A stretch of DNA of 64,000 nt. Origin: Syngnathus acus (taxonomy: Eukaryota; Chordata; Actinopteri; Syngnathiformes; Syngnathidae). Made by a program: the position numbers and the translations under genes. Below the pieces are notes generated by a model that saw nothing but the letters and a program-made list of their open reading frames with translations, was not told the DNA's origin and ran no database searches. Of this stretch, positions 43,039-53,468 are shown one piece after another. The stretch lies in contig NC_051100.1 in the NCBI RefSeq assembly GCF_901709675.1, positions 14,118,286 through 14,182,285 of the forward strand, in the 5' to 3' direction. Numbering within the stretch: the first letter of the stretch is position 1; the number at the start of each line of letters is the position of its first letter.

Positions 43039-43120
43039 CAGGGATATCAGCAGTCTTCCTGAGGGCATTTTGCACGAGTCACACGAGCACGCATATTGAA
43101 CGTTGTCATTTGTGTAGAGT
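43039..43120 (-). CDS. candidate internal exon on the minus strand
   Basis: TTCTGTTGTAG acceptor, then 82 bp open, encoding LYTNDNVQYACSCDSCKMPS and ending RLLISL before a GTAAAT donor. Joined to 42804-42896 the frame is continuous. The C-S-C-D-S-C cysteines suggest a metal site but match no family known to me. Other splice-flanked open segments upstream (44288-44345, encoding TPSLEIRGASVLKTDRTPQ; 44525-44553) do not join in a clean phase, so the gene model is incomplete. Confidence 0.3.
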
Positions 43121-44690
43121 CTACAACAGAAAAGAATGTCAACATTGAGCGCAGCCACCACATCGTAAGCCTTCACTGTTTTTTTTTAATCTACAGTACA
43201 GATGTCAAACTAATCATACCGTCCATGGTCTTGAAAACATGCAGGTCTTCAAATCAGCGGCCTCCTAACACAAGACTGCTTTGCAATCTGTATACAAGGA
43301 ATTATGAACAGTGTCTCAGAAGAGTGGAATTAAGAGTAGAAAAAAATTGAATTGAGGACTTTTTTTCTTGTAAATCAAGCAAAAAAGTAACTGAAAAGTC
43401 AGTAACTTTGACAGTACAGCAATTAAACCAAACAGAACCATACAGGTTCCATTTGTAAGCTATCAAGAGTGTGTGGGGGGGACATCCAAAATTTTGACTA
43501 ACCAATTCTAAGCTTAATCGTTCTGTCATTCAGTCTTGCATCCTGTTTGTCATTTATTTCCTTGGACATCATGTCAAAGGTCTCTAGATCAGTCATGGGC
43601 ACCGTCCACTCTCCGCGTCACATTCTGAACGAGAGTTGAGGCTCCTCAGCCCAGGGATTGCCAGAGGGGGCTCCACGATGACCTTCAGAAGCTCTGAGAA
43701 TAAAGAGAAATAGAAATAAAATACTCACTTAAATTACTGCAGCTATGACCTCTTTTTAAATGACTAATGCCTACAAAAAAAAACCTCTTACTTCTCCCTG
43801 TCATGGGCGTTTCACAATCACCTCCTAGCTGTTGAAGAATGAAGCAAATGTTAGCTGCAAGATTCAAATGAACCATTCTCCAATGGTAAACTTTGCCCTG
43901 TTTGAAAAAGAAATGGTGGCATTCTGTCTGTGCCTTTGAATGTGGTGCAAATTAATTTGGCTGTTGTACATATCCAATCACGTTATTCTAAAATAGTACT
44001 GATAAAATTGCTTGTTCTACAAGTTATCCAAATGATGAAAATGTACAGGGTAAACCTGGGTTTTATTTTGCACTTTGACATCCGCCATGGTTTCCGGAGT
44101 GTGAAAGTCAAGGCAATGAATGACATGTCATAAATGCAAGTTCCATATCGAAGATTGCAATTACAACATACACTTTTTGCATAGCCAAGTATATTCAAAC
44201 TACCAATAACAGATAAATTTCCAAAGATAACACAAGGCAGTTGTGATTACTTCTACAATCAAGAATAAATCAAAAATCAAACTGTACCTTGTGGAGTCCG
44301 GTCAGTTTTTAATACAGATGCTCCTCTTATCTCCAGGCTTGGAGTCTGAAAAGGGGAAAGGGAAAAAGACGTCTGATTTGACAAATCACCCATTAACGGC
44401 TGTTAATAACATGATACAACACAATTTTAACTTTTGAAGTGATTTGCCTTAGAGTTCCAAGGCCTGTTGAGCGCAAAACAAAGTTAGGTGCACATTTTAA
44501 TGATATCAGAAGATAAACACCTACTTTTTCACGTGCCACTCCTTGAGCTAAATCTGGAATCACAAATCCATGGGTAAAAAAGGGAAATTACATCTTTGCC
44601 ATGCCATCATCCCAAAGCTCATCCGGAGTGGATGGTTTTGTAACTTTTTTGTACCCTGCAAATAACCCCCCAACCCTGGAAAAACACGCT
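43121..44690. other. no convincing gene; scattered splice-like signals
   Basis: AT-rich sequence with several acceptor and donor pairs around short open segments on the minus strand, but stops in all frames between them. No transposon ends recognised. Confidence 0.35.
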
Positions 44691-44989
44691 CACTCCAACT
44701 ACAGTGGAGCCTCGGTTTTCGAACGTCCCGGTTCTCGAACAAATCGGTATTCGTACAAAAAATTCGCGATTTTTTTTGCTTCGGATGTCGGACGAATTCG
44801 GTTGTCGAACCTCGCGAGATGAGCCGAGAGGACCCGCATGCCAACTGACTCCGTTCGTTATTACGTTCTCGTTACTCTTAGGATTGCATCAACTCTAATC
44901 ATGCCTCCAAAGGAAGCAAGTGGGAGCAGTAAAGCCATCCTAAAACACAAAGATGCACCTAAAGCAATGAGACACTGAGCGCCCGGCGC

Positions 44990-45385
44990 GTTGCGGTTGC
45001 GCGATCGGACCAAATTAAGCTCCCTGTGCACTGAGGTCCATTTAAATTTTGGAAAGTACATTAGGACTTTAAAAATATTTTCTAAATTTTAGCGACCGCT
45101 CTGTCACAATAATGCGACCAGCGCGGTGCAGTTGCGCGGTGGGTGGCGCACAACGGTTGCGCGTTCGGCGGTGCGCTGCAGTTGCGCGATCGGACAAAAT
45201 TAAGCTCCCTGCGCACTGATGTCCACTTAAATTTTGGAAAGTACAGCACGACTTTAAAAATATTTTCTAAATTTCAGCGACGGCTCTGTCACAATAATGC
45301 GACCAGCGCGGTGCAGTTGCGCAGTCGGCGACGCGCTACGGTTGCGCGTTCGGCGGTGCGCTGCAGTTGCGCGATTGGACAAAAA
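44990..45385 (+). repeat. 185-bp tandem repeat, about 2.2 units
   Basis: AAATTAAGCTCCCTG at 45012 and 45197, and GTCACAATAATGCGACCAGC at 45103 and 45288: constant spacing 185. A shorter GGTGCAGTTGCGC motif recurs within each unit. Confidence 0.9.
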
Positions 45386-45477
45386 TGCGCAAATGAAAAA
45401 ATGCTTAAAAAAGGCGGGGTTTTTTTTGGGCTTGGAACGGATTACATTTTTTTCTATTATTTGTAATGGGTAAATAT

Positions 45478-46202
45478 TAGGGGTGTAACGATTCATCGAT
45501 ACACATCGATTAATCGATATAATGCTCTACGATTTATTGGCATCGATGCTAAACGTAAACATCGATTTATATCGCCGTGTTTGACCTCGGACATTAGACG
45601 CGACTTTATTTTGAAATCCAGTTCATTGTTGCTTGCTTCCTCTTTCCGGGAGCAGTACGCGGCGTGCTGTGTTGTGAGCAGAGCAGGCACGTGAAAGGGG
45701 AGCCGACAACTACGCGGCTCCTGGGCTGGTGCTATGGCTAGTGTCCAAGAAGACGAGGAAATTCGCTCCCCTTTGGGCTTCAAGTCATTCGTTTGGAAGC
45801 ACTTTGGATTCCAAAGAAAAGATGGCTCAACGGACAATTAAAATTATTGTAAATAAATAGTTCAGTAATGCACTTTAAAGTTAATGGTATTACAAAAAAG
45901 AAAGAATATTCATTTTTCTTATATGAGGAAAAATATAGGAATTTGATAAAGTTCAGTGTTAAAATAAGCACTTTGTATACTACAATACTCTTGTAATTTC
46001 CTAAATAAAGAGTTTGCAGTACCTTGTTGATTTTGCGTATGAATTGTTATAAATCAGGATATTGTTCTATATTTTTTATTTAAAAAAAAAAAAAAAATCG
46101 ATCGTGGAGCACTATATCGTGATGTATCGTGAATGAATCACAGCAGGCTTTAAGATATCGGCAATAATCGTATCGTGACAAAACCCGCGATTTACACCCC
46201 TA
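45478..46202. mobile_element. non-autonomous hAT, sister of 3655-4848
   Basis: TAGGGGTGTAACGATTC to GCGATTTACACCCCTA, with GTAAATAT on both sides (45470-45477 and 46203-46210), an exact 8-bp duplication. Opposite orientation to the other copy and without the LINE insertion, so it serves as the empty-site reference. Confidence 0.88.
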
Positions 46203-46410
46203 GTAAATATGATTCGGAATTCGAACGATTCACTTCTCGAACAGCCTTCTGGAACGGATTGTGTTCGAAAACCGAGGCTCCACTGTACTAGCAAAAGTAG
46301 TTTATATGGGTCTACATTTCAAGCAACATAAAATGCCTTAAGACGTAAGATGAATACGTTTTAACCACGTTTAAAAAGTAAAGGATGTTAACTTTACCAA
46401 ACCACCCCCC

Positions 46411-46503
46411 AACAAACACAAACAAACAAATAAACAAACAACCATCAAACAAACAAACAAACAAACAAACAAACAAACAAACAAACAAACAAACAAACAA
46501 ACC
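46411..46503 (+). repeat. (CAAA)n microsatellite
   Basis: ACAAACAAACAAAC-type tract of about 90 bp with a few interruptions. Confidence 0.9.
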
Positions 46504-46879
46504 ACTCGCAAAAACATTCTTGAAACATACAGAGCATGCTCTGTTCAAAATTATTACGTACCTAAATGCAGCCCTTCTTTGTCTTACAGAAAAGTAAGTT
46601 GGTTTGTTCTTTTTCTGAAGCAACGTCGACTTTCGCAACTTGAACAACGGGACCCTCTCGGCGGCGGCGCTTCTTCCTTCCTGGATTTTAAAATTATTAC
46701 CAGACGAACCGTTACCGGAAATAAAAGCGATTACTTTTAACCCAAAACTCGAGTTTCTGCCCCCTAGTGGGGGGAGGTAAAACATGCGTCCAAGTTGATA
46801 TTTTATTTTACTTAAGTAAAATCAAATAAATAATAAATAATAAATAAAATAAATAATAATAATGATAAAATAATTTTTT

Positions 46880-47640
46880 ATTTTGCTCCACTTGATGAGC
46901 TATTTTTTAGGCGTCCACTATTCTAATGTATTTAATTCAATCCCCCACATGGTCAGACAATCTACAAGTAGACATATGGTTAAAATTAATAACAAGTTGT
47001 TTAAATTCTGTACATTATTTATACAATTTACAGCTGATTCAGAGTTTTATATTTTAAATCTGTCGTCTATTTTAGGTTATTCCATAGCCCTAACATCAGG
47101 TTACAGAAATAACCACACTTGGTATTTTAAAACAAAGCATCACAACTTCTGTACATTATTTATACAACTTACATAATAGTTTTGGGTTTCATATTTTATA
47201 TTTGATGGATTTAATTTTGTTGTATATTAGCCCCAATGACACTTTACACGGATCAATGGTTGTTTAAAACACGTTTGTTTTGGGTTTAATATGATCATAT
47301 TTGATGGATTTAATTTTGTCATCTATTTTAGCTAAAATAAAAATTAATTAATAATTAATTCATAATTATTAAATAATTATTAATAATTATTTCATCATGA
47401 TTATAATTATTAAATATTATAATAATTATTTTACTCTGATCCACTTGAGCTATTTTTTGGGCGTACGCTATCTAATGTATTTAATTCAATCCCCCGTATG
47501 GTTACAATTAATAATGATTGTTTGAAATTCTGTACATTATTTATACAACTTACAGCTGGTTCAGAGTTTTATATTTTAATTTTGTCATCTATTTTAGGTT
47601 ATTCCATAGCCCTAATATCAGATTACAGAAATAACCACAC
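46880..47640 (+). repeat. dispersed repeat, two adjacent copies
   Basis: TCCACTTGATGAGCTATTTT with TTCTGTACATTATTTATACA, GGTTCAGAGTTTTATATTTT and TTATTCCATAGCCCTAAT occurs at 46888-47120 and again at 47440-47640. A third copy lies at 52786-53045. No coding capacity and no clear termini; unclassified. Confidence 0.6.
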
Positions 47641-47663
47641 TTTTTTTTTTTACGTTGACGTTT

Positions 47664-47784
<121 letters not shown>

Positions 47785-48351
47785 TCATGTTTACAGCTTG
47801 CTGGACATATCATTTTAGGCATGTGAATAGGTCTCCTGAGGAAGCTAACTAAAGCTTATGGTAGGAGCCTTCTGTGTAGAGTTAGTTGTTGGTGAGCTAT
47901 CATTATAATATACATACACATAGGACATTTACATACATGACATTTACATACATTTATTCAGCTCAGTGGCCGAGTGGTAGAGTGTCCGCCCTGAGACTAG
48001 AAGGTTGTGGGTTCACACCAGGGCCGGCTCTACGCAGGGGCAAGAGGGGGCAACGCCCCCTCAAACAGATGTCCTGCCCCCTCGAATCAAACTTTTAGAA
48101 GTGAAAAATCCGCTGATAGAAACACACGTTAATCAGCCCCTTCTCTTCTCTCATGTCGGTGCAGTGTGTGTGCTCACACAGCCTGCTGTCAGGACTCCGC
48201 GCCCGCCCCTCCGTAAACATCCAATCACTGTGAGTATGCAAATGAGGCAAGACGCAGCCAGAGAGTGCCAAGTTACAGTCAGCGCGGTAGGAGTTGGAAG
48301 AAGCAGTAAAAACTCCACCAAACTCGTCGTAATGACCCGCGCGCGATATCA

Positions 48352-48836
48352 GAGTCAAAGTCAAAGTCAAAGTCAGCTTTATTGTCAATCCCTTCATATG
48401 TCAAGACACACAAAGAAACCGAAATTCCGTTTCCTCCATCCCACGGTGACGAGACATACAAGTAGGCGACACAAAACAAAAACAAGAAGGCACAAACCAT
48501 AAATAATAAGTAAAAAATAATAAATAAAATGAGCGATGAATAAATAATAAACCAATAACCCAATAAATAAGAGGAGCAAAACCGAGCCAGTGTGCATACA
48601 GCAGACAGCAAGAACAGGACGCTACGCTGAAAGGGGGAGCGAGTTCAGGATCCTAACAGCCTGGAGTACGAAGCTGTTGGAGAGTCTGGTGGTGCAGGAG
48701 CGCAGGCTCCTGTACCGCCTCCCAGAGGGCAGAAGATCAAACAAAGAGTGAGCGGGGTGACTCACATCACTCACAATCTTGGTCGCCTTGCGGGTGAGAT
48801 GGGAGGTGTAAATGTCCTTCAAGGAGGGGAGAGAAG
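48352..48836 (-). mobile_element. 5'-truncated jockey-group LINE 3' end
   Basis: Minus strand encodes LPSGRRYRSLRSCTTRLSNS and AVRILNSLPLSA, then a 3' UTR with TGTGCCTTCTTGTTTTTG, ending TTGACAATAAAGCTGACTTT and a TTTGAC tail. It shares the terminal block and tail type with the deleted LINE copies at 3821 and 51005, so it is probably the parent family. Confidence 0.75.
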
Positions 48837-48920
48837 CATAACTATATATATATATATAACATATAACTAATGATTAACGACAACTCAAATAATAGTTAAT
48901 ATAACATTCATATTATATGT

Positions 48921-49142
48921 TCCCCCCCCCCCCTGAGAGATTGCCACCTTATTGTGGTCAGGGGGGTTGCGTGCCTCAGTGACCCTAAGAGCAATACCAG
49001 CAGAAGCTTTAATCTTCAAGTGGGACACCCAAGCTGGACAGGTCTTAGTGTAGAGGCCTGACAGAGTGCAATCCACTTCTCCAGGTTGAGATCTGGACAC
49101 ACAGCTAACAACTGCCGTGAAGAAAACACTAACAGTGTTAAA

Positions 49143-49177
<35 letters not shown>

Positions 49178-49185
49178 GAAAAGAA
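48921..49185 (-). mobile_element. RTE-like 5' UTR segment with a homopolymer end
   Basis: On the + strand CACCTTATTGTGGTCAGGGG and TTGCGTGCCTCAGTGACCCT resemble the first bases of the RTE LINE 5' end at 56835. The segment then passes through unrelated sequence to an A-run at 49149-49185. It could be a SINE built on an RTE 5' end. Orientation uncertain. Confidence 0.35.
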
Positions 49186-49641
49186 CATGCCCCCTTCACA
49201 TTTCTGACTGCCCCCTCTTATGTGCATTCCTAGAACCGGCCCTGGTTCACACCCCGGCCGGGTCATACCAAAGACTATAAATATGGGACCCATTGCCTCC
49301 CTGCTTGGCACTCAGCATTAAGGGTGGGAATTGGGAGGTTAGATCACCAAATGATTCCCGAGCGCGGCACCGCTGCTGCTCACTGCTCCCCTCTCCCCCC
49401 AGGGGATGGATTAACATCACATGGGGATGGGTTAAATGCAGAGGACAAATTTCACCACGCCCAGATGTGTGTGTGACGATCATTAGGACTTTAATCTTTT
49501 TTTTTTTTTTTTTTAACATGCTGCGTGTAACGCAACGGACATTGAACATAACCTAACATAACATGACACTGACGTACACTTAACATAACATACCATAACA
49601 ATATACATTTAACATACAGTTTGTAATCCCATAAAATATAA

Positions 49642-49891
49642 TTATGTGTAAGAGTTCAAAAGTTGATGTTTTAGTTGATGTTTGAATGTGGAGACAGATT
49701 GTGATATTTTGAGGCTGTCACTCGGCTCATTCCAAATCTGTGGTCCCCGGCACACCACACTCATACTGGTTCTCATTAAATTGCGTTTTTTACCTACAAT
49801 GACGTGTTTGTGTCTAGTATTGTGGGTGTGCTGGGGAACACAGATGGGAATGAGCTGTTTTAATCTGTGGTTTGAGTCTGAGATGACCTGA
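49642..49891 (-). pseudogene. LINE ORF2 C-terminal remnant
   Basis: Minus strand encodes PICVPQHTHNTRHKHVIV, then VCRGPQIWNEPSDSLK and KHQLKHQLLNSYT with a stop, the typical extreme C-terminus of several fish LINEs (the R-G-P-x-x-W-N pattern). It is cut by the Tc1 end at 49892. A short TAACA-rich tail follows at 49550-49625. Confidence 0.5.
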
Positions 49892-50094
49892 TACAGTGCC
49901 TTGCGAAAGTATTCGGCCCCCTTGAACCTTTCAACATTTCGCGACATTTCAGGCTTCAAACATAAAGATATAAAAGTTTAATTTTTTGTCAAGAATCAAC
50001 AACAAGTGGGACACAATCGTGAAGTGGAACGAAATTTATTGGAGAATTTAAACTTTTTTAACAAATAAAAAACTGAAAAGTGGGGCGTGCAATA

Positions 50095-50998
50095 TTATTC
50101 GGCCCCATTTGTAGCGCCACCTTTTGCTGCAATTACAGCTGCAAGTCGCTTGGGGTATGTCTCTATCAGTTTTGCACATCGAGAGACTGGAATTCTTGCC
50201 CATTCTTCCTTGCAAAACAGCTCGAGCTCAGTGAGGTTGGATGGAGAGCGTTTGTGAACAGCAGTCTTCAGCTCTTTCCACAGATTCTCGATTGGATTCA
50301 GGTCTGGACTTTGACTTGGCCATTCTAACACCTGGATACGTCTATTTGTGAACCATTCCGTTGTAGATTTGGCTTTATGTTTTGGATCATTGTCCTGTTG
50401 GAAGATAAATCTCCGTCCCAGTCTCAGGTCTTTTGCAGACTCCAACAGGTTTTCTTCCAGAATGGTCCTGTATTTGGCTCCATCCATCTTCCCATCAATT
50501 TTAGCCATCTTCCCTGTCCCTGCTGAAGAAAAGCAGGCCCAAACCATGATGCTGCCACCACCATGTTTGACAGTGGGGATGGTGTGTTCAGGGTGATGAG
50601 CTGTGTTGCTTTTACGCCAAACATATCGTTTTGCATTGTGGCCAAAAAGTTCGATTTTGGTTTCATCTGACCAGAGCACCTTCTTCCACGTTTGGTGTGT
50701 CTCCCAGGTGGCTTGTGGCAAACTTTAAACGAGACTTTTTATGGATATCTTTGAGAAATGGCTTTCTTCTTGCCACTCTTCCATAAAGGCCAGATTTGTG
50801 CAGTGCACGACTGATTGTTGTCCTATGGACAGACTCTCCCACCTCAGCTGTAGTTATCTGCAGTTCATCCAGAGTGATCATGGGCCTCTTGGCTGCATCT
50901 CTGATCAGTCTTCTCCTTGTTTGAGATGAAAGTTTGGAGGGACGGCCGGGTCTTGGTAGATTTGCAGTGGTCTGATACTCCTTTTGAAGCGGGGACAT
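50095..50998 (-). pseudogene. Tc1 transposase, frameshifted and truncated
   Basis: Minus strand: an HTH region (LPRPGRPSKLSSQTRRR, TTISRALHKSGLYGR, RRKPFLKDIHKKSRL) from 50990. After a 2-bp deletion near 50683 comes the catalytic half: VLWSDETKIELFG (first Asp), KHGGGSIMVWACFS, FQQDNDPKHKAKST (second Asp) and SPDLNPIENLWKELK (Glu), i.e. a DD34E triad. The C-terminus ends with a stop near 50095. The missing N-terminal residues lie beyond the LINE insertion. Mobilises nothing as it stands. Confidence 0.85.
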
Positions 50999-50999
50999 T

Positions 51000-51511
51000 A
51001 AAGGCGCTCGGTCTGCTCCGTCCTGGAGCGTCGCCGGACTCGCCTGCTATTCCTCCCCCGGTTGGGCGTCCGGGCCTGGCTGGCGGCCAACCCAGCTCGC
51101 CCGGCCGTGCCCTCCATTCTTCTGGCGAACGTTCGATCGCTGGACATCAACATGCCTGCTGAGTTCTGCGGACCGGACAGTGCGTAGCTGCTGTGCATCT
51201 GGAGCGGATGGCGTGCTATCGGGCGGACCGGGCCATTGTACGAGGGGGAACATCGCGAGGAGGTGGACTGTGCGTCTACATCCGTGACGAATGGTGCCGG
51301 GACTTTGTTGTGGCACTGCTCGCCACTGGCGAAGTTTGTGATCTCCAGGCTGTTGGGGTCCTGAACTCTCTCCCCGTTGTTTTACTTGTGTGTTAATCGT
51401 GTGCTGTGTCTCGTCACCGTGGGATAGGGGGAACGGTATTTCGGTTTTTTTGTGTGTCTTAGCATGAAGGAATTGACAATAAAGCTGACTCTGACTCTGA
51501 CTCTGACTTCC
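51000..51511 (+). mobile_element. internally deleted LINE derivative, copy 2
   Basis: Same arrangement as 3821-4253: a short 5' piece (longer here, from GGCGCTCGGTCTGCTCCG), ANVRSLD, the same 8-bp insertion that breaks the DSAVHLERM frame, RGGGLCVYIRDEWCRDF, the direct junction to LNSLP, and a 3' UTR ending GACAATAAAGCTGACTCTGA with a CTCTGA tail. It lies inside Tc1 sequence. It differs from copy 1 by a 9-bp deletion near 51312 and scattered substitutions. Confidence 0.75.
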
Positions 51512-51639
51512 ATTTCAATATAATTGCTTGCACAGTGCTCCTTGAGATGTTTAAAGCTTGGGAAATCTTTTTGTATCCAAATCCGGCTTTAAACTTCTCC
51601 ACAACAGTATCTCGGACCTGTAATTTCAATTTCAAGTGA

Positions 51640-52776
51640 CGTCAGCAGCGCGACGCGGTGTGGCGCGGCGGTTGTTTACATAAAGGACAAAGATTGATCA
51701 CGGGATGACGAAGATGACGAAGGGCCCCACGTACTACCGGCATCATTAGCGGCTTTGTTTCTAAGTGACACGGCGGACGAAGAGTTTGAAGGATTTAAGG
51801 ATTTGGAGTGACACAGAAGGTTTGAAAAACTATTATGGCTTTTACCCACGCCCGGTCCTACTCTACGGAGCTCTCTTTCACCTCCGTGGATTGAAGTCGG
51901 GGGCCGGCGCTCAGCCGGGTGGCTGTCCAGGGACGGTGGATGGGGCTCGGACATGGCTTTTACGCACGCCCGGTCCTACTCTACGGAGCTCTCTTTCACC
52001 TCCGTGGATGGAAGTCGAGGGCCGGCGCTCGGCCGGGTGGCTGTCCGGGGACGGTGGATGGGGCTTGGTCATGTCTTTTACGCACGCCCGGTCCTATTCT
52101 ATGGATCTCTCTTCCACCTCCGTGGCTGGAAGTCCACGCCGCCACACGCCTGGAAGTTTGTTTTGTTAAATAAAGACCCGTTTACCAAACCCACGTCTTT
52201 CCTTGTACTTTGTTAAGGCTACAATATAGTTATATACTAGATCTGTGGAATAACGACGAGGCATTGTTGACAAAGGACGAGGAATTTGATCGATGGATTT
52301 AATGATTTAGAGTGCACAGATGGTTTGATAATATTATTGCTTATATAATAGTTATTTGATTTCTAATTTATATATCGTTATATGGGCCTGTGGAATATTT
52401 TGAAGTGCAAGCGCCGTCAGCGGCGCGCACCCATTGTTGACAAAGGACGATCGATGGATTTAATAAATTAGAGTGACATAGATGGTTTTATAAACGTGTT
52501 ATTTATGTAATAGTTTTTTTTAAATAACTGAATGTTACGTCAGGGCCGTTCTCAGCTCTTCGTTTGTGTTTATGTCACGTTAGCATATCTATCGTTTAGC
52601 CTGTTGTTGCTCGTTCATGTCTGTTCTTGGTGTTGGATTTTGTCGAATAAATTGCCCCCCAAAATGCGACTTATACTCCGGAGCGACTTATATATGTTTT
52701 TTTTCACTTTTTTGGGCATTTTATGGCTGATGCGACTTGTACTCCGGAGCGACTTATAGTCAGAAAATTACGGTAG
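51640..52776. mobile_element. TIR DNA transposon with minisatellite, copy 2
   Basis: Matches 41200-42453 from GACGTCAGCAGCGCG onward, with the same minisatellite and the same right end (GGAGCGACTTATAGTCAG to ATTACGGTA). The left terminus is missing at the junction with Tc1 sequence. Confidence 0.7.
51835..52160 (+). repeat. 118-bp minisatellite, three units
   Basis: Units at 51835, 51953 and 52071, spacing exactly 118. Same unit as 41377-41740. Confidence 0.9.
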
Positions 52777-52785
52777 TAATTATTT

Positions 52786-53045
52786 TACTCTGATCCACTT
52801 GAGCTATTTTTTGGGTGTACACTATGTAATGTATTTAATTCAAATCCCCCACATGGTCAGACAATCTACAAGTAGACGTATGGTTAAAATGAATAATGAT
52901 TGTTTAAAATTCTGTACATTATTTATACAACTTACAGCTGGTTCAGAGTTTTTTATTTTGAAATATGATCATATTTGATGGATTTAATTTTGACGTCTAT
53001 TTTAGGTTATTCCATAGCCCTAATATCAGGTTACCGAAATAACCA
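52786..53045 (+). repeat. dispersed repeat, third copy
   Basis: Same block order as at 46888 and 47440 (TTCTGTACATTATTTATACA, GGTTCAGAGTTTT, TTATTCCATAGCCCTAAT), followed by CACGGATCAATGGTTGTTTA, which also occurs near 47257. Confidence 0.6.
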
Positions 53046-53299
53046 CAATAAACACGGATCAATGGTTGTTTAAAACAGAGCATCACAAATTGAAAATTGA
53101 AATTCCAAATCTTAGCAGCAGATGGTGCAAAATTTCAATTGAGAATTATTGAATGAATTGGCATGGCTGAAATTACAAATTTTTCCAAGAGATGGTGCCA
53201 AACCGTTACATGAGACCAAAGATGGGCAAGACAAGCTGAACTAGCAAAAATAGAAAAAAACAGAATAACACGGGGTCGGTTTTGGGTCACGCACGGAAG

Positions 53300-53468
53300 C
53301 ACAAATGTGGTTTTTATCTTTTGATCTTAATCTCTTTGCTTAGCTAAAATATATTCTGTAACAGCTTAAAGCAATATTATCACTCAATTAGACCAAGGTG
53401 CCCACCACTATGAAAATGGTGGTGTGTTAAAAAATGTTTGAAAGATTGATACAAATGTTGTTTTTATT
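53300..53468 (+). repeat. direct repeat left of the RTE LINE
   Basis: CTAAAATATATTCTGTAACA to GGTGGTGTGTTAAA is repeated at 56878-56966 with few changes. The LINE sits between the two units. Confidence 0.75.

Larger units (their letters stand above)
44702..46284. mobile_element. Tigger/pogo-like TIR transposon with internal tandem repeat
   Basis: Ends CAGTGGAGCCTCGGTTTTCG and its inverse complement, flanked by TA on both sides. A short frame MPPKEASGSSKAILKHKD at about 44901 resembles the start of a pogo-type transposase but stops after 25 codons. The element carries 185-bp tandem repeats and the hAT at 45478-46202. Confidence 0.65.
48019..49244. mobile_element. hAT element inside the SINE B box
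   Basis: CAGGGCCGGCTCTACGC and GAACCGGCCCTG are inverted termini, with GTTCACAC duplicated on both sides (48011-48018 and 49245-49252). It is 1226 bp and holds a LINE 3' end (48352-48836) and an RTE-like 5' UTR piece (48921-49185). No transposase. Confidence 0.85.
47958..49515 (+). mobile_element. tRNA-derived SINE split by a hAT element
   Basis: The head 47958-48018 has an A box (TGGCCGAGTGG, 47967-47977) and a B-box start GGTTCACAC. The body resumes after the hAT: ACCAAAGACTATAAATATGG, a central block AGATCACCAAATGATTCCCG and CGCTGCTGCTCACTGCTCCC, then TGTGTGACGATCATTAGGAC and a T-rich tail ending near 49515. This is the RNA polymerase III promoter, body and tail layout of a SINE with a conserved central domain. 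A shortened copy is at 6938-7017. Confidence 0.75.
49894..51640 (-). mobile_element. Tc1-family transposon, right end lost
   Basis: Begins CAGTGCCTTGCGAAAGTATT after a TA, the terminus of a widespread vertebrate Tc1 family. The transposase is on the minus strand. The LINE derivative (about 51000-51511) splits its N-terminal part. Tc1 family sequence (TTTAAAGCTTGGGAAATC, TTTGTATCCAAATCC) resumes to about 51625. The opposite terminus is replaced by the element at 51640. Confidence 0.8.

Noticed and set aside
43201-43290. A splice-flanked segment at about 43213-43285 on the minus strand as an extra exon
   Set aside because: All three frames contain stops within the segment.
47958-48018. Possible tRNA gene (A and B box)
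   Set aside because: No acceptor stem pairing is seen, and the sequence continues into a SINE body and tail that recur at 6938.
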